Shown here in pieces: positions 16,152 through 24,381 of a stretch of 34,383 nt of DNA. The stretch's first letter is position 1. Each line of letters begins with the position of its first letter. The position numbers and the translations under genes are program-made. Source of the stretch: Rhodospirillum sp. UBA1311 (GTDB lineage Bacteria; Pseudomonadota; Alphaproteobacteria; Rhodospirillales; Rhodospirillaceae); assembly GCA_002307145.1 (NCBI GenBank), contig DBTR01000065.1, positions 1,831 to 36,213 of the forward strand, in the 5' to 3' direction. Below the pieces are notes generated by a model. The model saw only the letters and a list, made by a program, of their open reading frames with translations, was not told the DNA's origin and did no database searches.

Positions 16152-17120
16152 TCAGTTGAGATACTGCATCGGGTCGACCGCCTTCGCGCCCTGGCGGACC
16201 TCGAAGTGGAGCTGCGGCGACGTTACCGCACCGGTCTGGCCGACCGAGGCGATGATCTGGCCGCGCTTGACCGTCGCGCCGCGCTGCACTTTGATCTCGT
16301 CGGCATGGGCGTAGGTGGTGATCAGGCCGTCCGAATGCTTGATCAGGAGCATGTTGCCGAAGCCCTTGAGCTCGTTTCCAGCGTAGGCGACCACACCAGC
16401 CTCGGCGGCGCGGACCGAGGTGCCGAGCTTGGCCGAGATGTTGATGCCGTCGTTGCGCATCCCCTTCGCCACCGAACCGTAGGGCACCACCACCTGGCCC
16501 TTGACCGGCCATTCGAGACCCCGCCCCTGGCGCGGCGGCGGCGTCGGAATCGCCGCGGCCTTGGGCGGCGGCGCTGCGGCAACCTGGGGCTCGGCCGCGG
16601 CCTCGGGCGTCGCGAGGGCCTGGGAGCGTGGCTCGGGCGCGGCGATCGCGGGCGGCGCGATCGACGGCGCACCGCTGCTCGTGGGCAACGCGGCGACGCC
16701 CGGATCTTCCTTCGGCTCGGTGGTGCCGGGAAGCTGCAACACCTGGCCGATGTGGATCACGTAGGGCGGTTCGAGGTTGTTGACCCGCACCAGCGCGCTC
16801 ATGTCGACGTCGTGCATCTGCGCGATGCGATAGACGGTCTCGCCCCGGCGCACGAGATGGGTCGGCGCGGGCGGTATCGTCAGCACTTGCCCGACGAACA
16901 GGGTGTATGGCGGGTCGAGGCGATTGAATTCGATGAAGGTGCGCATCGGCACACCGAACTGGGTGGCGACGCGATAGACGGTGTCGCCGCGCTGCACCAC
17001 GTATTGGCCGCTCGCGATCCGGGGCGCACCGCTCGGCGGCGGACCGCCGATGCGGACGCCGGTGCAGCCGCCCAGCGCGAGAAGCGCGATGATTCCCCAA
17101 GCCTGGAGCTGTCTGACCAT
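16152..17120 (-). CDS. nlpD: NlpD-like lipoprotein: two LysM domains and a degenerate LytM/M23 domain
   Basis: This 322-residue lipoprotein has a signal with lipobox LGGC (C19). LysM domains that bind peptidoglycan lie at about 40-84 and 89-132, a proline/alanine-rich linker follows to about 205, and then the M23/LytM domain. Key zinc ligands are missing: the HxGxD motif reads N223-D-G-I-N227 and the HxH motif reads Q303-L-H305. Like E. coli NlpD and EnvC, it should activate amidases rather than cut the wall itself. Its place after surE and pcm agrees with NlpD. The operon has no rpoS after it. Start 17120 begins the lipoprotein signal; upstream sequence in frame overlaps pcm. Gap to pcm is 59 bases. 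Confidence 0.87.
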   Translation of the reverse strand: MVRQLQAWGIIALLALGGCTGVRIGGPPPSGAPRIASGQYVVQRGDTVYRVATQFGVPMRTFIEFNRLDPPYTLFVGQVLTIPPAPTHLVRRGETVYRIAQMHDVDMSALVRVNNLEPPYVIHIGQVLQLPGTTEPKEDPGVAALPTSSGAPSIAPPAIAAPEPRSQALATPEAAAEPQVAAAPPPKAAAIPTPPPRQGRGLEWPVKGQVVVPYGSVAKGMRNDGINISAKLGTSVRAAEAGVVAYAGNELKGFGNMLLIKHSDGLITTYAHADEIKVQRGATVKRGQIIASVGQTGAVTSPQLHFEVRQGAKAVDPMQYLN

Positions 17121-17179
17121 GCCGGCCACTATACGGGGGCGGTTCGCCCCCGACAACGCCGCTTGCGTCGCCCCTGCCC

Positions 17180-17821
17180 TCATCCGGCGTCTTCCGGCAC
17201 GCCCGCGACCAGTGGCACGAACCGCACCGGAAACAGGGATTCGGTGGTAAAGCCGCTTTCGGTCCGCCGCACCCGCACCACGTCCTGGCGCTCCGGCGCG
17301 GTGTCCATCGGCGCGACCAGAACCCCGCCGACGGCGAGTTGATCGAGCAACGCACGGGGAATTTCGGCGGCGGAGGCGGTGATCAGGATGCGATCGAACG
17401 GCGCTTGCGCCACCCAACCCTTGGTGCCGTCACCGTGCATCGCGACGATATTGGTGAGACGCAACAGGCGGAAGCGCGCCTCGGCCTGGGTTAGCAGCGG
17501 CTTGTGGCGCTCCAGCGTGTAGACGCGGCGGCAAAGCGAGGCCAGAACCGAGGTCTGGTAGCCCGAGCCGGTGCCGATTTCCAGAACCTTGGGGCGATTG
17601 TCGAGTTCGAGCGCCTGGGTCATCAGGCCGACCACCAGGGGCTGGCTGATCGTCTGGCCGCAGCCGATCGGCAACGCGGCGTTGTCCCACGCCTGGTCGG
17701 AAAACGGTTCGGCGACGAAGAGTTCGCGCGGCACCTTCTCGATCGCCGCCAGCACCTTGGTATCGGAAACCCCCGAGCGCCTCAGCTCCATCAACAAGCG
17801 GATCCGCAGCGCCGGGTTCAT
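17180..17821 (-). CDS. pcm: Protein-L-isoaspartate O-methyltransferase
   Basis: This 213-residue cytoplasmic enzyme methylates L-isoaspartyl residues in damaged proteins so that they can revert to normal aspartate. The family motif AWDNAALPIGCGQTISQP (44-61) is followed by the SAM-binding motif VLEIGTGSGYQ (79-89), and later GDGTKGW and FDRILITASA. The usual LPIGxGQTIS has C54 here. Length is typical. It lies 14 bases after surE and 59 bases before nlpD, the same order as in E. coli surE-pcm-nlpD. The C-terminal PVRFVPLVAG is also typical. No unusual features beyond the family pattern. Confidence 0.94.
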   Translation of the reverse strand: MNPALRIRLLMELRRSGVSDTKVLAAIEKVPRELFVAEPFSDQAWDNAALPIGCGQTISQPLVVGLMTQALELDNRPKVLEIGTGSGYQTSVLASLCRRVYTLERHKPLLTQAEARFRLLRLTNIVAMHGDGTKGWVAQAPFDRILITASAAEIPRALLDQLAVGGVLVAPMDTAPERQDVVRVRRTESGFTTESLFPVRFVPLVAGVPEDAG

Positions 17822-17835
17822 CCGTCGATCCTGTC

Positions 17836-18645
17836 TTAGGCGACCGTGCCGGTGTCGAAGACCCCGGCGAGATGATCGAGTGTGGCGCGGTCGGTGAGGT
17901 TGACCGAGAGCGGCGTCACCGTCACCCAGCCCGCCTCGCTGCGTTCCATGTCGCTGCCTTCGACCAGCGTGGTGTCGGCATGGAGGTTGCCGACCCAGAT
18001 GTAGGGGCGGCCGCGCGGGTCGATCCGCTCGACGAGATTGTCGCCGACCTTGTGGTGTCCCTGTGGCGCGAGCGCCACGCCGCGCACCGAAGGCGCGGCG
18101 ACATTGGGAAAGTTGACGCTGATCAGCACGTCGCCCGGCCAGCCGCGCGCGCAGAGCGCCCGGATCACCTCAGGCGCGTGGACTTCCGCCGTGCGCCACT
18201 TCACCGGTTCCTGTTGGCGCAGCACCTGGCTCAAGGCGATTGCCGGAACGCCGAGCAGGGTCGCCTCCATCGCGGCGGCGATGGTGCCCGAATAGGTGAC
18301 GTCGTCGCCCATGTTGGCGCCGCGATTGACGCCTGAAAGCACCAGGTGCGGTAGGCTGTCGGCCATGAACTTGTTGATCGCGAGCAACACGCAGTCGGTC
18401 GGCGTGCCCTCGACGGCGAAGCGCCGCTCCGAGATCTGCCGCCAGCGCAACGGCTGGTGCAGGGTCAGCGAGTGGCCCGCGCCACTGTGCTCGGTTTCGG
18501 GCGCGACCACCCAGACTTCCGCCCCGAGGGACTGCGCGATGCTCTCCAGCAGCTTGAACCCCGGCGCGTGGATGCCGTCGTCGTTGGTGAGGAGAATGCG
18601 CGCGGTCTTGAGCGGCGGAATCGGGTTGATGCGTTCGATTTTCAT
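17836..18645 (-). CDS. surE: SurE, survival protein / 5'-nucleotidase
   Basis: This 269-residue metal-dependent nucleotidase dephosphorylates nucleoside monophosphates and helps in stationary-phase survival. The metal-binding motif TNDDGIHAPG is at about 20-29 (D22, D23), followed by APETEHSGAGHS with S54 and SGVNRGANMGDDVTYSGT. These are the invariant parts of the family. There is an N-terminal extension of about 13 residues before ARILLTNDD; most homologues begin near that point, but no internal start is visible after it, so 18645 stands. The ATG overlaps the serS stop as ATGA (18642-18645), indicating translational coupling. It belongs to the tatABC-serS-surE-pcm-nlpD operon. Confidence 0.94.
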   Translation of the reverse strand: MKIERINPIPPLKTARILLTNDDGIHAPGFKLLESIAQSLGAEVWVVAPETEHSGAGHSLTLHQPLRWRQISERRFAVEGTPTDCVLLAINKFMADSLPHLVLSGVNRGANMGDDVTYSGTIAAAMEATLLGVPAIALSQVLRQQEPVKWRTAEVHAPEVIRALCARGWPGDVLISVNFPNVAAPSVRGVALAPQGHHKVGDNLVERIDPRGRPYIWVGNLHADTTLVEGSDMERSEAGWVTVTPLSVNLTDRATLDHLAGVFDTGTVA

Positions 18646-19922
18646 GAAGGCCTCTTGAGGACGGAGATGCCGCCCATATAGGGCCTCAAGGCGTCGGGGA
18701 TCACCACCGAACCGTCCGCCTGCTGATAATTTTCCAGGACCGCGACGAGGCAGCGGCCGACCGCGACGCCCGAGCCGTTGAGGGTATGGACGAAGCGCGT
18801 GCCCTTCGGCTCGCCGACCGGGCGATAGCGCGCGCCCATGCGGCGGCCTTGGTAGTCGCCGCAGGTCGAGCAGCTCGAAATCTCACGGTAGCGGTTCTGC
18901 CCCGGCAGCCAGACCTCGATGTCGAAGGTCCGCGCGGCGGTCGCGCCCATGTCGCCCGCGCACAGACCCATCACCCGGTACGGCAGTTCGAGGCGACGCA
19001 AGACCTCCTCGGCGCAGCCGAGCATGCGCACCTGTTCGTCGTCGGAAGCTTCGGGGGTAGTGATCGAGACCATCTCGACCTTGTAGAACTGGTGCTGGCG
19101 GATCATCCCGCGGGTGTCCTTGCCCGCCGCGCCGGCTTCCGAGCGGAAGCACGCGGTGAGCGCGGTGAAGCGCTTCGGCAACGCCTTTTCTTCGAGAATG
19201 GTGTCGGCGACGAGGTTGGTGAGCGGAACTTCGGCGGTCGGGATCAGCCAGAAGCCGTTCTCGGTACGGAACAAGTCCTCCGCGAACTTCGGCAACTGGC
19301 CGGTACCGCGCACCGCGTTGTCGCGCACCAGCACCGGCGGCGAGATTTCCTCGTAGCCGTGTTCGGTGGTGTGCAGGTCGAGCATGAACTGGCCGAGCGC
19401 GCGTTCGAGCCGCGCCATCGGGCCCTTCAGCACGACGAAGCGCGCGCCCGAGAGCTTGGCGCCGTCGTCGAACGACATCATGCCAAGGTTTTCGCCGATC
19501 GCATCGTGTTCGATCGGGGGGAAATCGAAGGCGCGCGGATGGCCGATGCGGGTCAACTCGACGTTGGCGTCCTCGTCGAGACCCTCCGGCACGTCGTCGG
19601 CAGGAATGTTCGGAATACCGAGGAGCAGGAGTTCGAGATCGGCGGCTGCCTGCTTTTCCGCCTCTTCGAGTTCCGCCATTTTGGTTTTCAGCGCCGTGAC
19701 TTCGTCCATCAGCGCCTGAGCGTCGCCGCCCGACTTCTTCACCGCGCCGATCTGCTTCGAAGCCTCGTTGCGACGCGCCTGCATTTCCTGGCAGGAGGTC
19801 TGCATCTGGCGACGGTCGCGATCGAGGGCGATCACCGCCTCCGCCATCGCAGGCTTGCCGCGCCGCGCCAGCGCGCGATCGAGAACTTCAGGGTTTTCGC
19901 GGATCAGACGGATATCGAGCAT
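18642..19922 (-). CDS. serS: Seryl-tRNA synthetase
   Basis: This 426-residue class II synthetase charges tRNA-Ser. The N-terminal coiled-coil arm (about 28-110, RDRRQMQTSCQEMQARRNEA and the following charged helix) contacts the tRNA. The catalytic core has motif 2, with FRSEAGAAGKDTRGMIRQHQF, and motif 3, NGSGVAVGRCLVAVLENYQ. LRPYMGG near the C-terminus is typical. ATG at 19922 matches the standard beginning MLDIRLIRENPE and has AAAGG upstream; the frame runs further upstream without usual sequence. It is 69 bases after tatC and overlaps surE by the ATGA at 18642-18645. Confidence 0.96.
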   Translation of the reverse strand: MLDIRLIRENPEVLDRALARRGKPAMAEAVIALDRDRRQMQTSCQEMQARRNEASKQIGAVKKSGGDAQALMDEVTALKTKMAELEEAEKQAAADLELLLLGIPNIPADDVPEGLDEDANVELTRIGHPRAFDFPPIEHDAIGENLGMMSFDDGAKLSGARFVVLKGPMARLERALGQFMLDLHTTEHGYEEISPPVLVRDNAVRGTGQLPKFAEDLFRTENGFWLIPTAEVPLTNLVADTILEEKALPKRFTALTACFRSEAGAAGKDTRGMIRQHQFYKVEMVSITTPEASDDEQVRMLGCAEEVLRRLELPYRVMGLCAGDMGATAARTFDIEVWLPGQNRYREISSCSTCGDYQGRRMGARYRPVGEPKGTRFVHTLNGSGVAVGRCLVAVLENYQQADGSVVIPDALRPYMGGISVLKRPS

Positions 19923-19991
19923 GGGAAGAACCTTTATCGGAACACGGCATCGGGCGTTATAGCCTCGGCGCAGGGCTGCGTCCACCCGCGA

Positions 19992-20819
19992 TCACGGCGC
20001 GGGCGGAACCGTCTCGTCATCGTCGAGTTCGGCCTCGGCGCGGGCACGGGTGCGCTCGATCCGGCGGCAGGCGATGATCGAGCCTTCGTACAGCAGCATC
20101 AGCGGCACCGCGAGGCCGATCTGGCTGATGATGTCGGGCGGCGTCAGAACCGCGCCGATGATAAAGGCGAGAACGATGGCGTAGCGCCGCTTCGACACCA
20201 GCGCGGCGCTCGAAATCAGCCCGGCGCGCGCCAGCAGGGTGAGCAAAACCGGCAACTGGAAGCTGACGCCGAAGGCGAAGATCAGGGTCATGATCAGCGA
20301 GAGGTATTCCCCCACCCGCGCTTCCAGCTGGATCGGCAGGACGGTTTCGCCGCCGTGGGTCTGGAAACCGAGGAGAAATTTCCACGCCATCGGAATGATC
20401 ATGAAGTAGACGAGCATTGCGCCCATCACGAACAGGATCGGGCTGGCCACCAGGAACGGCAGGAAGGCGCGGCGCTCGGTCTTGTAGAGGCCGGGGGCGA
20501 CGAACATCCAGAGCTGCGCCGCGACGATCGGGAACGACAGGAACATCGCGCCGAACGCCGCCACCTTGACCTGGGTGAAGAAGCCTTCGGTGAGCGCGGT
20601 GTAGATCATCCGCTGGGTGCCGCCGACCTCGGCCATCACCCGCGCAAGCGGGCGCATCAGCACGTCGTAGATATCGAGCGACACCCAATAGCACAACGCG
20701 AACGCGACGACGAAGCCGAGGGCGGCGTACATCAGCCGACGGCGCAGTTCGAGCAGATGCTCAAGCAACGGCATCGGCTGGTCGTCCTCCGGGCCGTCCC
20801 GGTCTTCGCTCTCGCTCAT
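19992..20819 (-). CDS. tatC: TatC, twin-arginine translocase core subunit
   Basis: This 275-residue inner-membrane protein is the receptor that binds twin-arginine signals with TatB. The N-terminus has the conserved MPLLEHLLELRRRL, and six membrane helices follow. The conserved periplasmic elements GLYKTERRAFLPFL and SFQLPVLL, and the loop RRYAIVLAFIIGAVLTPPD, are all present. Length is normal for the family. The acidic C-terminal tail (ELDDDETV) is less conserved. Its start overlaps the tatB stop as ATGA (20816-20819), and the next gene, serS, starts 69 bases later. The substrate pool would include proteins with a twin-arginine signal such as the candidate at 251-886. Confidence 0.96.
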   Translation of the reverse strand: MSESEDRDGPEDDQPMPLLEHLLELRRRLMYAALGFVVAFALCYWVSLDIYDVLMRPLARVMAEVGGTQRMIYTALTEGFFTQVKVAAFGAMFLSFPIVAAQLWMFVAPGLYKTERRAFLPFLVASPILFVMGAMLVYFMIIPMAWKFLLGFQTHGGETVLPIQLEARVGEYLSLIMTLIFAFGVSFQLPVLLTLLARAGLISSAALVSKRRYAIVLAFIIGAVLTPPDIISQIGLAVPLMLLYEGSIIACRRIERTRARAEAELDDDETVPPAP

Positions 20820-21271
20820 GGTTCGTCCTTCGCCGACGGCGTCTTGGCGGTCTTCGGCTTGGCCTTGGCGCGAGGCTTCGGCTTGGGTTTGGGCTGGGGA
20901 ACGGGTTCCACCTCCGAAACGGGCTCGGGTGGCGGCGGCTCGGCGTCGGCCACCAGGGGCTTCGGATCGAGGCGGGTCGCGTCGGCAGCCTCGTTGAGCG
21001 AATCCCGCATCAGGTGGTCGGGATCGACGGCGTCCTCGACGATCTTGCCGAAGTTCTTCGAGCGCGCCGCGTCGGCCGCCTTGCGCAGGTCTTCAAGTTC
21101 CGCATCGCGGATCATCTCGTCGACATGCAGCCGGAACGAAGTGGTCAGGCTGCGCACCCGGCCCATCACCCGGCCAAAGGTTCTGAGCGCGGCGGGCAGA
21201 TCCTTCGGCCCGATCACGAATACCGCGACCACGACGATCACGGCCAATTCCCACCCGCCGATATCAAACAT
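20816..21271 (-). CDS. tatB: TatB, twin-arginine translocase subunit
   Basis: This 151-residue membrane protein begins MFDIGGWELAVIVVVAVFVIGPKDLP, the usual TatB start with the GP turn after the helix, unlike TatA, which has FG(A/S)GK(I/L)P. A long amphipathic helix covers about 25-60. The tail is rich in proline, lysine and alanine (QPKPKPKPRAKAKPK). Its order between tatA and tatC and its helix start establish the assignment. It follows tatA after 38 bases and overlaps tatC by four. Confidence 0.93.
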   Translation of the reverse strand: MFDIGGWELAVIVVVAVFVIGPKDLPAALRTFGRVMGRVRSLTTSFRLHVDEMIRDAELEDLRKAADAARSKNFGKIVEDAVDPDHLMRDSLNEAADATRLDPKPLVADAEPPPPEPVSEVEPVPQPKPKPKPRAKAKPKTAKTPSAKDEP

Positions 21272-21309
21272 CGTGCGCTGTCGTTCCTTCGGGGTTCAGC
21301 AGTCCGGAA

Positions 21310-21498
21310 TTACGGCTTGTCGAGGTGATCGTCCTTGTCGATCCGCTTCGGCGGCTGTTCGTCGTCTTCCTTCATGCCTTTCTTGAAGGCATTGATACCC
21401 TTGGCGACATCGCCCATCAGACGCGGAATCTTCCCCGCGCCGAACAGCAGCAGGATCACCACGATAATCAGAAGAATCTGTAGCGGCCCAAGGCTCAT
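21310..21498 (-). CDS. tatA: TatA, pore-forming subunit of the twin-arginine translocase
   Basis: This 62-residue protein has one membrane helix (about 5-20, PLQILLIIVVILLLFG), the FGAGKIPRL turn, the amphipathic helix to about residue 44 and a short charged tail. It is a typical small TatA. It is the first gene of tatA-tatB-tatC-serS-surE-pcm-nlpD on the minus strand. The upstream gap 21499-21709 is shared with the divergent efflux operon. I see no convincing sigma-70 promoter for tatA in it. Confidence 0.94.
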   Translation of the reverse strand: MSLGPLQILLIIVVILLLFGAGKIPRLMGDVAKGINAFKKGMKEDDEQPPKRIDKDDHLDKP

Positions 21499-21595
21499 CG
21501 AAGGTCTCTCTTTGCAGCGGGAAAAGCGGGGTCGGTTGCGAAAGCCGCGCCGAACCGGCGCGTGACCCCGGCGCGGATGATGACAGATATCCCCC

Positions 21596-21655
21596 TTGCA
21601 TGCAATCGGCCCCCGCCATATTTACTGGACTACATAGTCCATTTTGACTAAAGTC
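21596..21655 (+). promoter_or_regulatory. Operator and putative promoter of the efflux cassette
   Basis: The core is a perfect 7-bp inverted repeat with a 2-base spacer, TGGACTA-CA-TAGTCCA (21626-21641). Seventeen bases on (center to center) is a shorter repeat, GACT-AA-AGTC (21646-21655), which shares GACT/AGTC with the first. A possible promoter lies just before it: TTGCAT (21596-21601), 17 bases, TATTTA (21619-21624), a weak match. The operator would then cover the transcription start, as expected for repression by the TetR-family protein encoded third in the same unit. It is located in the 211-base divergent gap to tatA. Binding is inferred from symmetry and position; the operator's owner is not proven. 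Confidence 0.6.
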
Positions 21656-21709
21656 TGCGCGGACCCGGCCAGCCTCCGTTGAGAGCCGCCGCACATACAG
21701 GAACACCCG

Positions 21710-22804
21710 ATGCGTAAGCCCATTATTTTCGGCGCCCTCGCGATTGCCTTCGTCACCGCATCCGTCTACGGCTGGCAGTGGTACAGCCACGGCCGGTTCG
21801 TCGAATCCACCGACAACGCCACCATCGACGGCGACATCGTCACCATCGCGACCAAGGTTTCCGGGCGCGTGGCGAGCATCGCGGTGGGCGACAACCAACC
21901 GATCCACGCGGGCGACGTGCTGATGCGAATCGACGACGCCGACTATCGTGCCGCCTACGTCCAGCAAGAAGCCGCCTTCGCCGCCGCGAAGGCCTCGGTC
22001 AAGGTGGCCGAGGACACCATGGCGCTGACCCGCAACGCGATCGCCGAAGCCAAGGCCGACCTCAACTCCGCCCGCGCCGAACAGACCCGCGCCGGGGCTG
22101 ACCTCGCCCGCTACAGGAAGCTCTCCGCCGCCCAGTACGCGTCGGAACAGAAGATGCAGACCACCCAGGCCGACGCCGCCAAGGCCAATGCCGAAGTCGA
22201 GCGCAAGGCCGCCGCCGTCGCCACCGAGGAGAGCCGCCTCGCCCTCCAGGCCTCGCAACTCACCCAGGCCCAGGCCCAGGCCGAAGCCCAGGCCGCCGCG
22301 CTCGACGCCGCGCGCATCCGCCTCGACGACACGGTGATCCGTGCACCCGTCGACGGCGTGATCGGCAACAAGGGCGTGCGCCTTGGTCAATACCTCCAGG
22401 CCGGGCAGCAGACGATGAGCGTGGTACCGGTTTCCGAGGTCTACATCACCGCCAATTTCAAGGAAACCCAGGTGGCGCGGATGCGCCCCGGCCAGCCGGT
22501 TGAGATCGACGTCGACGCCTACAAGTCGCGCACCTTCCACGGCGTGGTCGACAGCGTCTCGCCCGGCTCCGGCGCGATGTTCAGCCTCCTGCCGCCCGAG
22601 AACGCGACCGGCAACTTCACCAAGATCGTGCAACGTATCCCGGTGAAGATCCGCCTCGATTCCGCCGCGCGGCAGGCGCTCCTGATCCCCGGCATGTCGG
22701 TGATCGCCCACGTCGACACCGAGGGCGACGACGGCCACCTCACCCGTTCCAACGCCTTCGCCACCGCACCCGGCGCCGCGCCACCGCAAACCGCCAACCG
22801 GTAA
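21710..22804 (+). CDS. EmrA/HlyD-type membrane fusion protein
   Basis: This 364-residue periplasmic adaptor links an inner-membrane pump to an outer-membrane channel. It has one N-terminal helix (about 5-23), then the lipoyl half-motif RVASIAVGDNQPIHAGDVLMRIDD. A long coiled-coil hairpin (about 80-205) is rich in alanine and glutamine. The second half-motif VIRAPVDGVIGNKGVRLGQYL is typical of EmrA, with the barrel part TANFKETQVARMRPGQPVEIDVD after it. Its partner, an EmrB-type transporter, starts 6 bases after its stop. No outer-membrane factor gene is present here, so it must be shared with another system. ATG at 21710 has only a weak CAGGA upstream. Confidence 0.9.
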   Translation: MRKPIIFGALAIAFVTASVYGWQWYSHGRFVESTDNATIDGDIVTIATKVSGRVASIAVGDNQPIHAGDVLMRIDDADYRAAYVQQEAAFAAAKASVKVAEDTMALTRNAIAEAKADLNSARAEQTRAGADLARYRKLSAAQYASEQKMQTTQADAAKANAEVERKAAAVATEESRLALQASQLTQAQAQAEAQAAALDAARIRLDDTVIRAPVDGVIGNKGVRLGQYLQAGQQTMSVVPVSEVYITANFKETQVARMRPGQPVEIDVDAYKSRTFHGVVDSVSPGSGAMFSLLPPENATGNFTKIVQRIPVKIRLDSAARQALLIPGMSVIAHVDTEGDDGHLTRSNAFATAPGAAPPQTANR

Positions 22805-22810
22805 ACCACG

Positions 22811-24379
22811 ATGTCCGAAGCCGCCGCCCCTGCGGGCAAGGAACGCATCGACCCGCGCCTGCTGATCGGCTTCCTCGCCATGGTGGTGGGGATGTTCATG
22901 GCGATCCTCGACATCCAGATCGTCGCGGCTTCGCTGTCCGAGATCCAGGCAGGCTTGGCCGCCTCCGCCGACGAAATCGTCTGGGTGCAGAACGCCTACC
23001 TGATCTCCGAAGTAATCATGATCCCGCTCTCGGGCTACGTCTCACGCGCGCTCGGGATGCGCTGGACCTTCGTGATCTCGGCGGGCGGCTTCACCCTCGC
23101 CAGCCTCGCCTGCGCCTTCGCCCAGAACATGGGACAGATGATCGTTCTGCGGGTGATCCAGGGCTTCATCGGCGGCGCGATGATCCCGACGGTGTTCGCC
23201 GCCGCCTACACCGTGATGCCGCGCAGCCGCCTCGCTTCGACCACGGTGATGATCGGCCTCGTCGCCACCCTCGCCCCGACCATCGGCCCGACGCTCGGCG
23301 GCTGGCTCACCGAGAGCTTCTCCTGGCACTGGCTGTTCCTCGTCAACGTCGTCCCCGGCCTTGCGGTAACAGTGATCGTCTGGGCGTTCATCGACGTCGA
23401 CAAGCCCCAGCTCGACCTCATCCGCACCATCGACATCCTCGGGTTGGTGCTGATGGCGGCGTTCCTCGGTTGCCTCGACTTCGTCCTCGAAGACGGCTCG
23501 CGCAACGACTGGTTCGCCGACGAGGCGATCCGCTATTGTGCGGTAATCGCGGCGGTCGCGGGCATCGGCTTCTTCTGGCGCGCGCTCACCTCGAAGAACC
23601 CGATCGTCGATCTGCGCGCCTTCTCCGACCGCAACTTCGCCACCGGCTGCGTGTTCAGCTTCGTCCTCGGCATCGCGCTCTACGGCCTCGTCTACCTCCA
23701 GCCGCAGTTCCTCGGGCGGGTGCGCGGCCTCAATTCGATGCAGATCGGTGCGGTGATGATCGTCACCGGCGCGTCCCAGTTCATTTCCGCGCCGATCGTC
23801 GGCAGCATCTCGCGCAAGGTCGACCCGCGCGTGCTGCTCTGCATCGGCTTTTCCTGCCTCGCGGTGTCCAACTTCCTCCTCTCCGACCTGAACGGCGACT
23901 GGGACTACAACGAGTTCTTCTTCCCCCAGGTGCTGCGTGGCATCGGCTACATGTTCACGATCATTCCCGCCAACGTCCTGGCCCTCGGCACCCTGCCGCC
24001 CGAGCGGATGAAGAACGCTTCCGGCCTCTATAACCTGATGCGCAACCTCGGCGGCGCGTTCGGCCTTGCCGGCATCAGCACCGTCCTCGATCACCGATTC
24101 GCCCTCCATTGGGCGCGCATCGGCGAGGCAGTCAATCCGACTCGTCCCGAAGTCCAGGGCATGCTCTCCACCCTCACCGACCGCTACGCTGCGATCCCCG
24201 GCGTGGATTCGAGCGCGGCAGCGGCAAAAACTCTCGGACAGATCGTCTATCGTCAGGCAACCGTCATGACATTCATGGATGTTTTCTGGATGATGGCGTG
24301 GGTCTCGTCGGCGGCGATCATCGTTGTCCTGCTTGCCCGCAAGCCGCGCCAGGCTCCCGCGCCCGGAGGAGGACACTGA
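22811..24379 (+). CDS. EmrB-type MFS drug/proton antiporter (DHA2 family)
   Basis: This 522-residue protein is a 14-helix major-facilitator transporter of the DHA2 group, which exports hydrophobic compounds with the proton gradient. Landmarks are the first-helix motif MAILDIQIVAASLSEIQ, EIVWVQNAYLISEVIMIPL in helix 2, and FVISAGGFTLASLACAFA. The glycine-rich LAPTIGPTLGGWLTESFSWHWLFLVN is the family motif C (antiporter motif). The N-terminal extension is short and hydrophilic. It is preceded by EmrA after 6 bases and followed by a TetR-family gene after 2, so the three are co-transcribed. The substrate cannot be predicted. Confidence 0.92.
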   Translation: MSEAAAPAGKERIDPRLLIGFLAMVVGMFMAILDIQIVAASLSEIQAGLAASADEIVWVQNAYLISEVIMIPLSGYVSRALGMRWTFVISAGGFTLASLACAFAQNMGQMIVLRVIQGFIGGAMIPTVFAAAYTVMPRSRLASTTVMIGLVATLAPTIGPTLGGWLTESFSWHWLFLVNVVPGLAVTVIVWAFIDVDKPQLDLIRTIDILGLVLMAAFLGCLDFVLEDGSRNDWFADEAIRYCAVIAAVAGIGFFWRALTSKNPIVDLRAFSDRNFATGCVFSFVLGIALYGLVYLQPQFLGRVRGLNSMQIGAVMIVTGASQFISAPIVGSISRKVDPRVLLCIGFSCLAVSNFLLSDLNGDWDYNEFFFPQVLRGIGYMFTIIPANVLALGTLPPERMKNASGLYNLMRNLGGAFGLAGISTVLDHRFALHWARIGEAVNPTRPEVQGMLSTLTDRYAAIPGVDSSAAAAKTLGQIVYRQATVMTFMDVFWMMAWVSSAAIIVVLLARKPRQAPAPGGGH

Positions 24380-24381
24380 AC

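Noticed and set aside
18786..21386. Long plus-strand frame opposite serS, tatC and tatB
   Set aside because: A shadow of the minus-strand genes, without recognisable motifs; it spans three real genes, which is not compatible with a real protein.
21596..21605. TTGCATGCAA palindrome as a second regulator site
   Set aside because: It is a short, common palindrome and overlaps the weak -35 candidate; I have no evidence for a specific binding protein.
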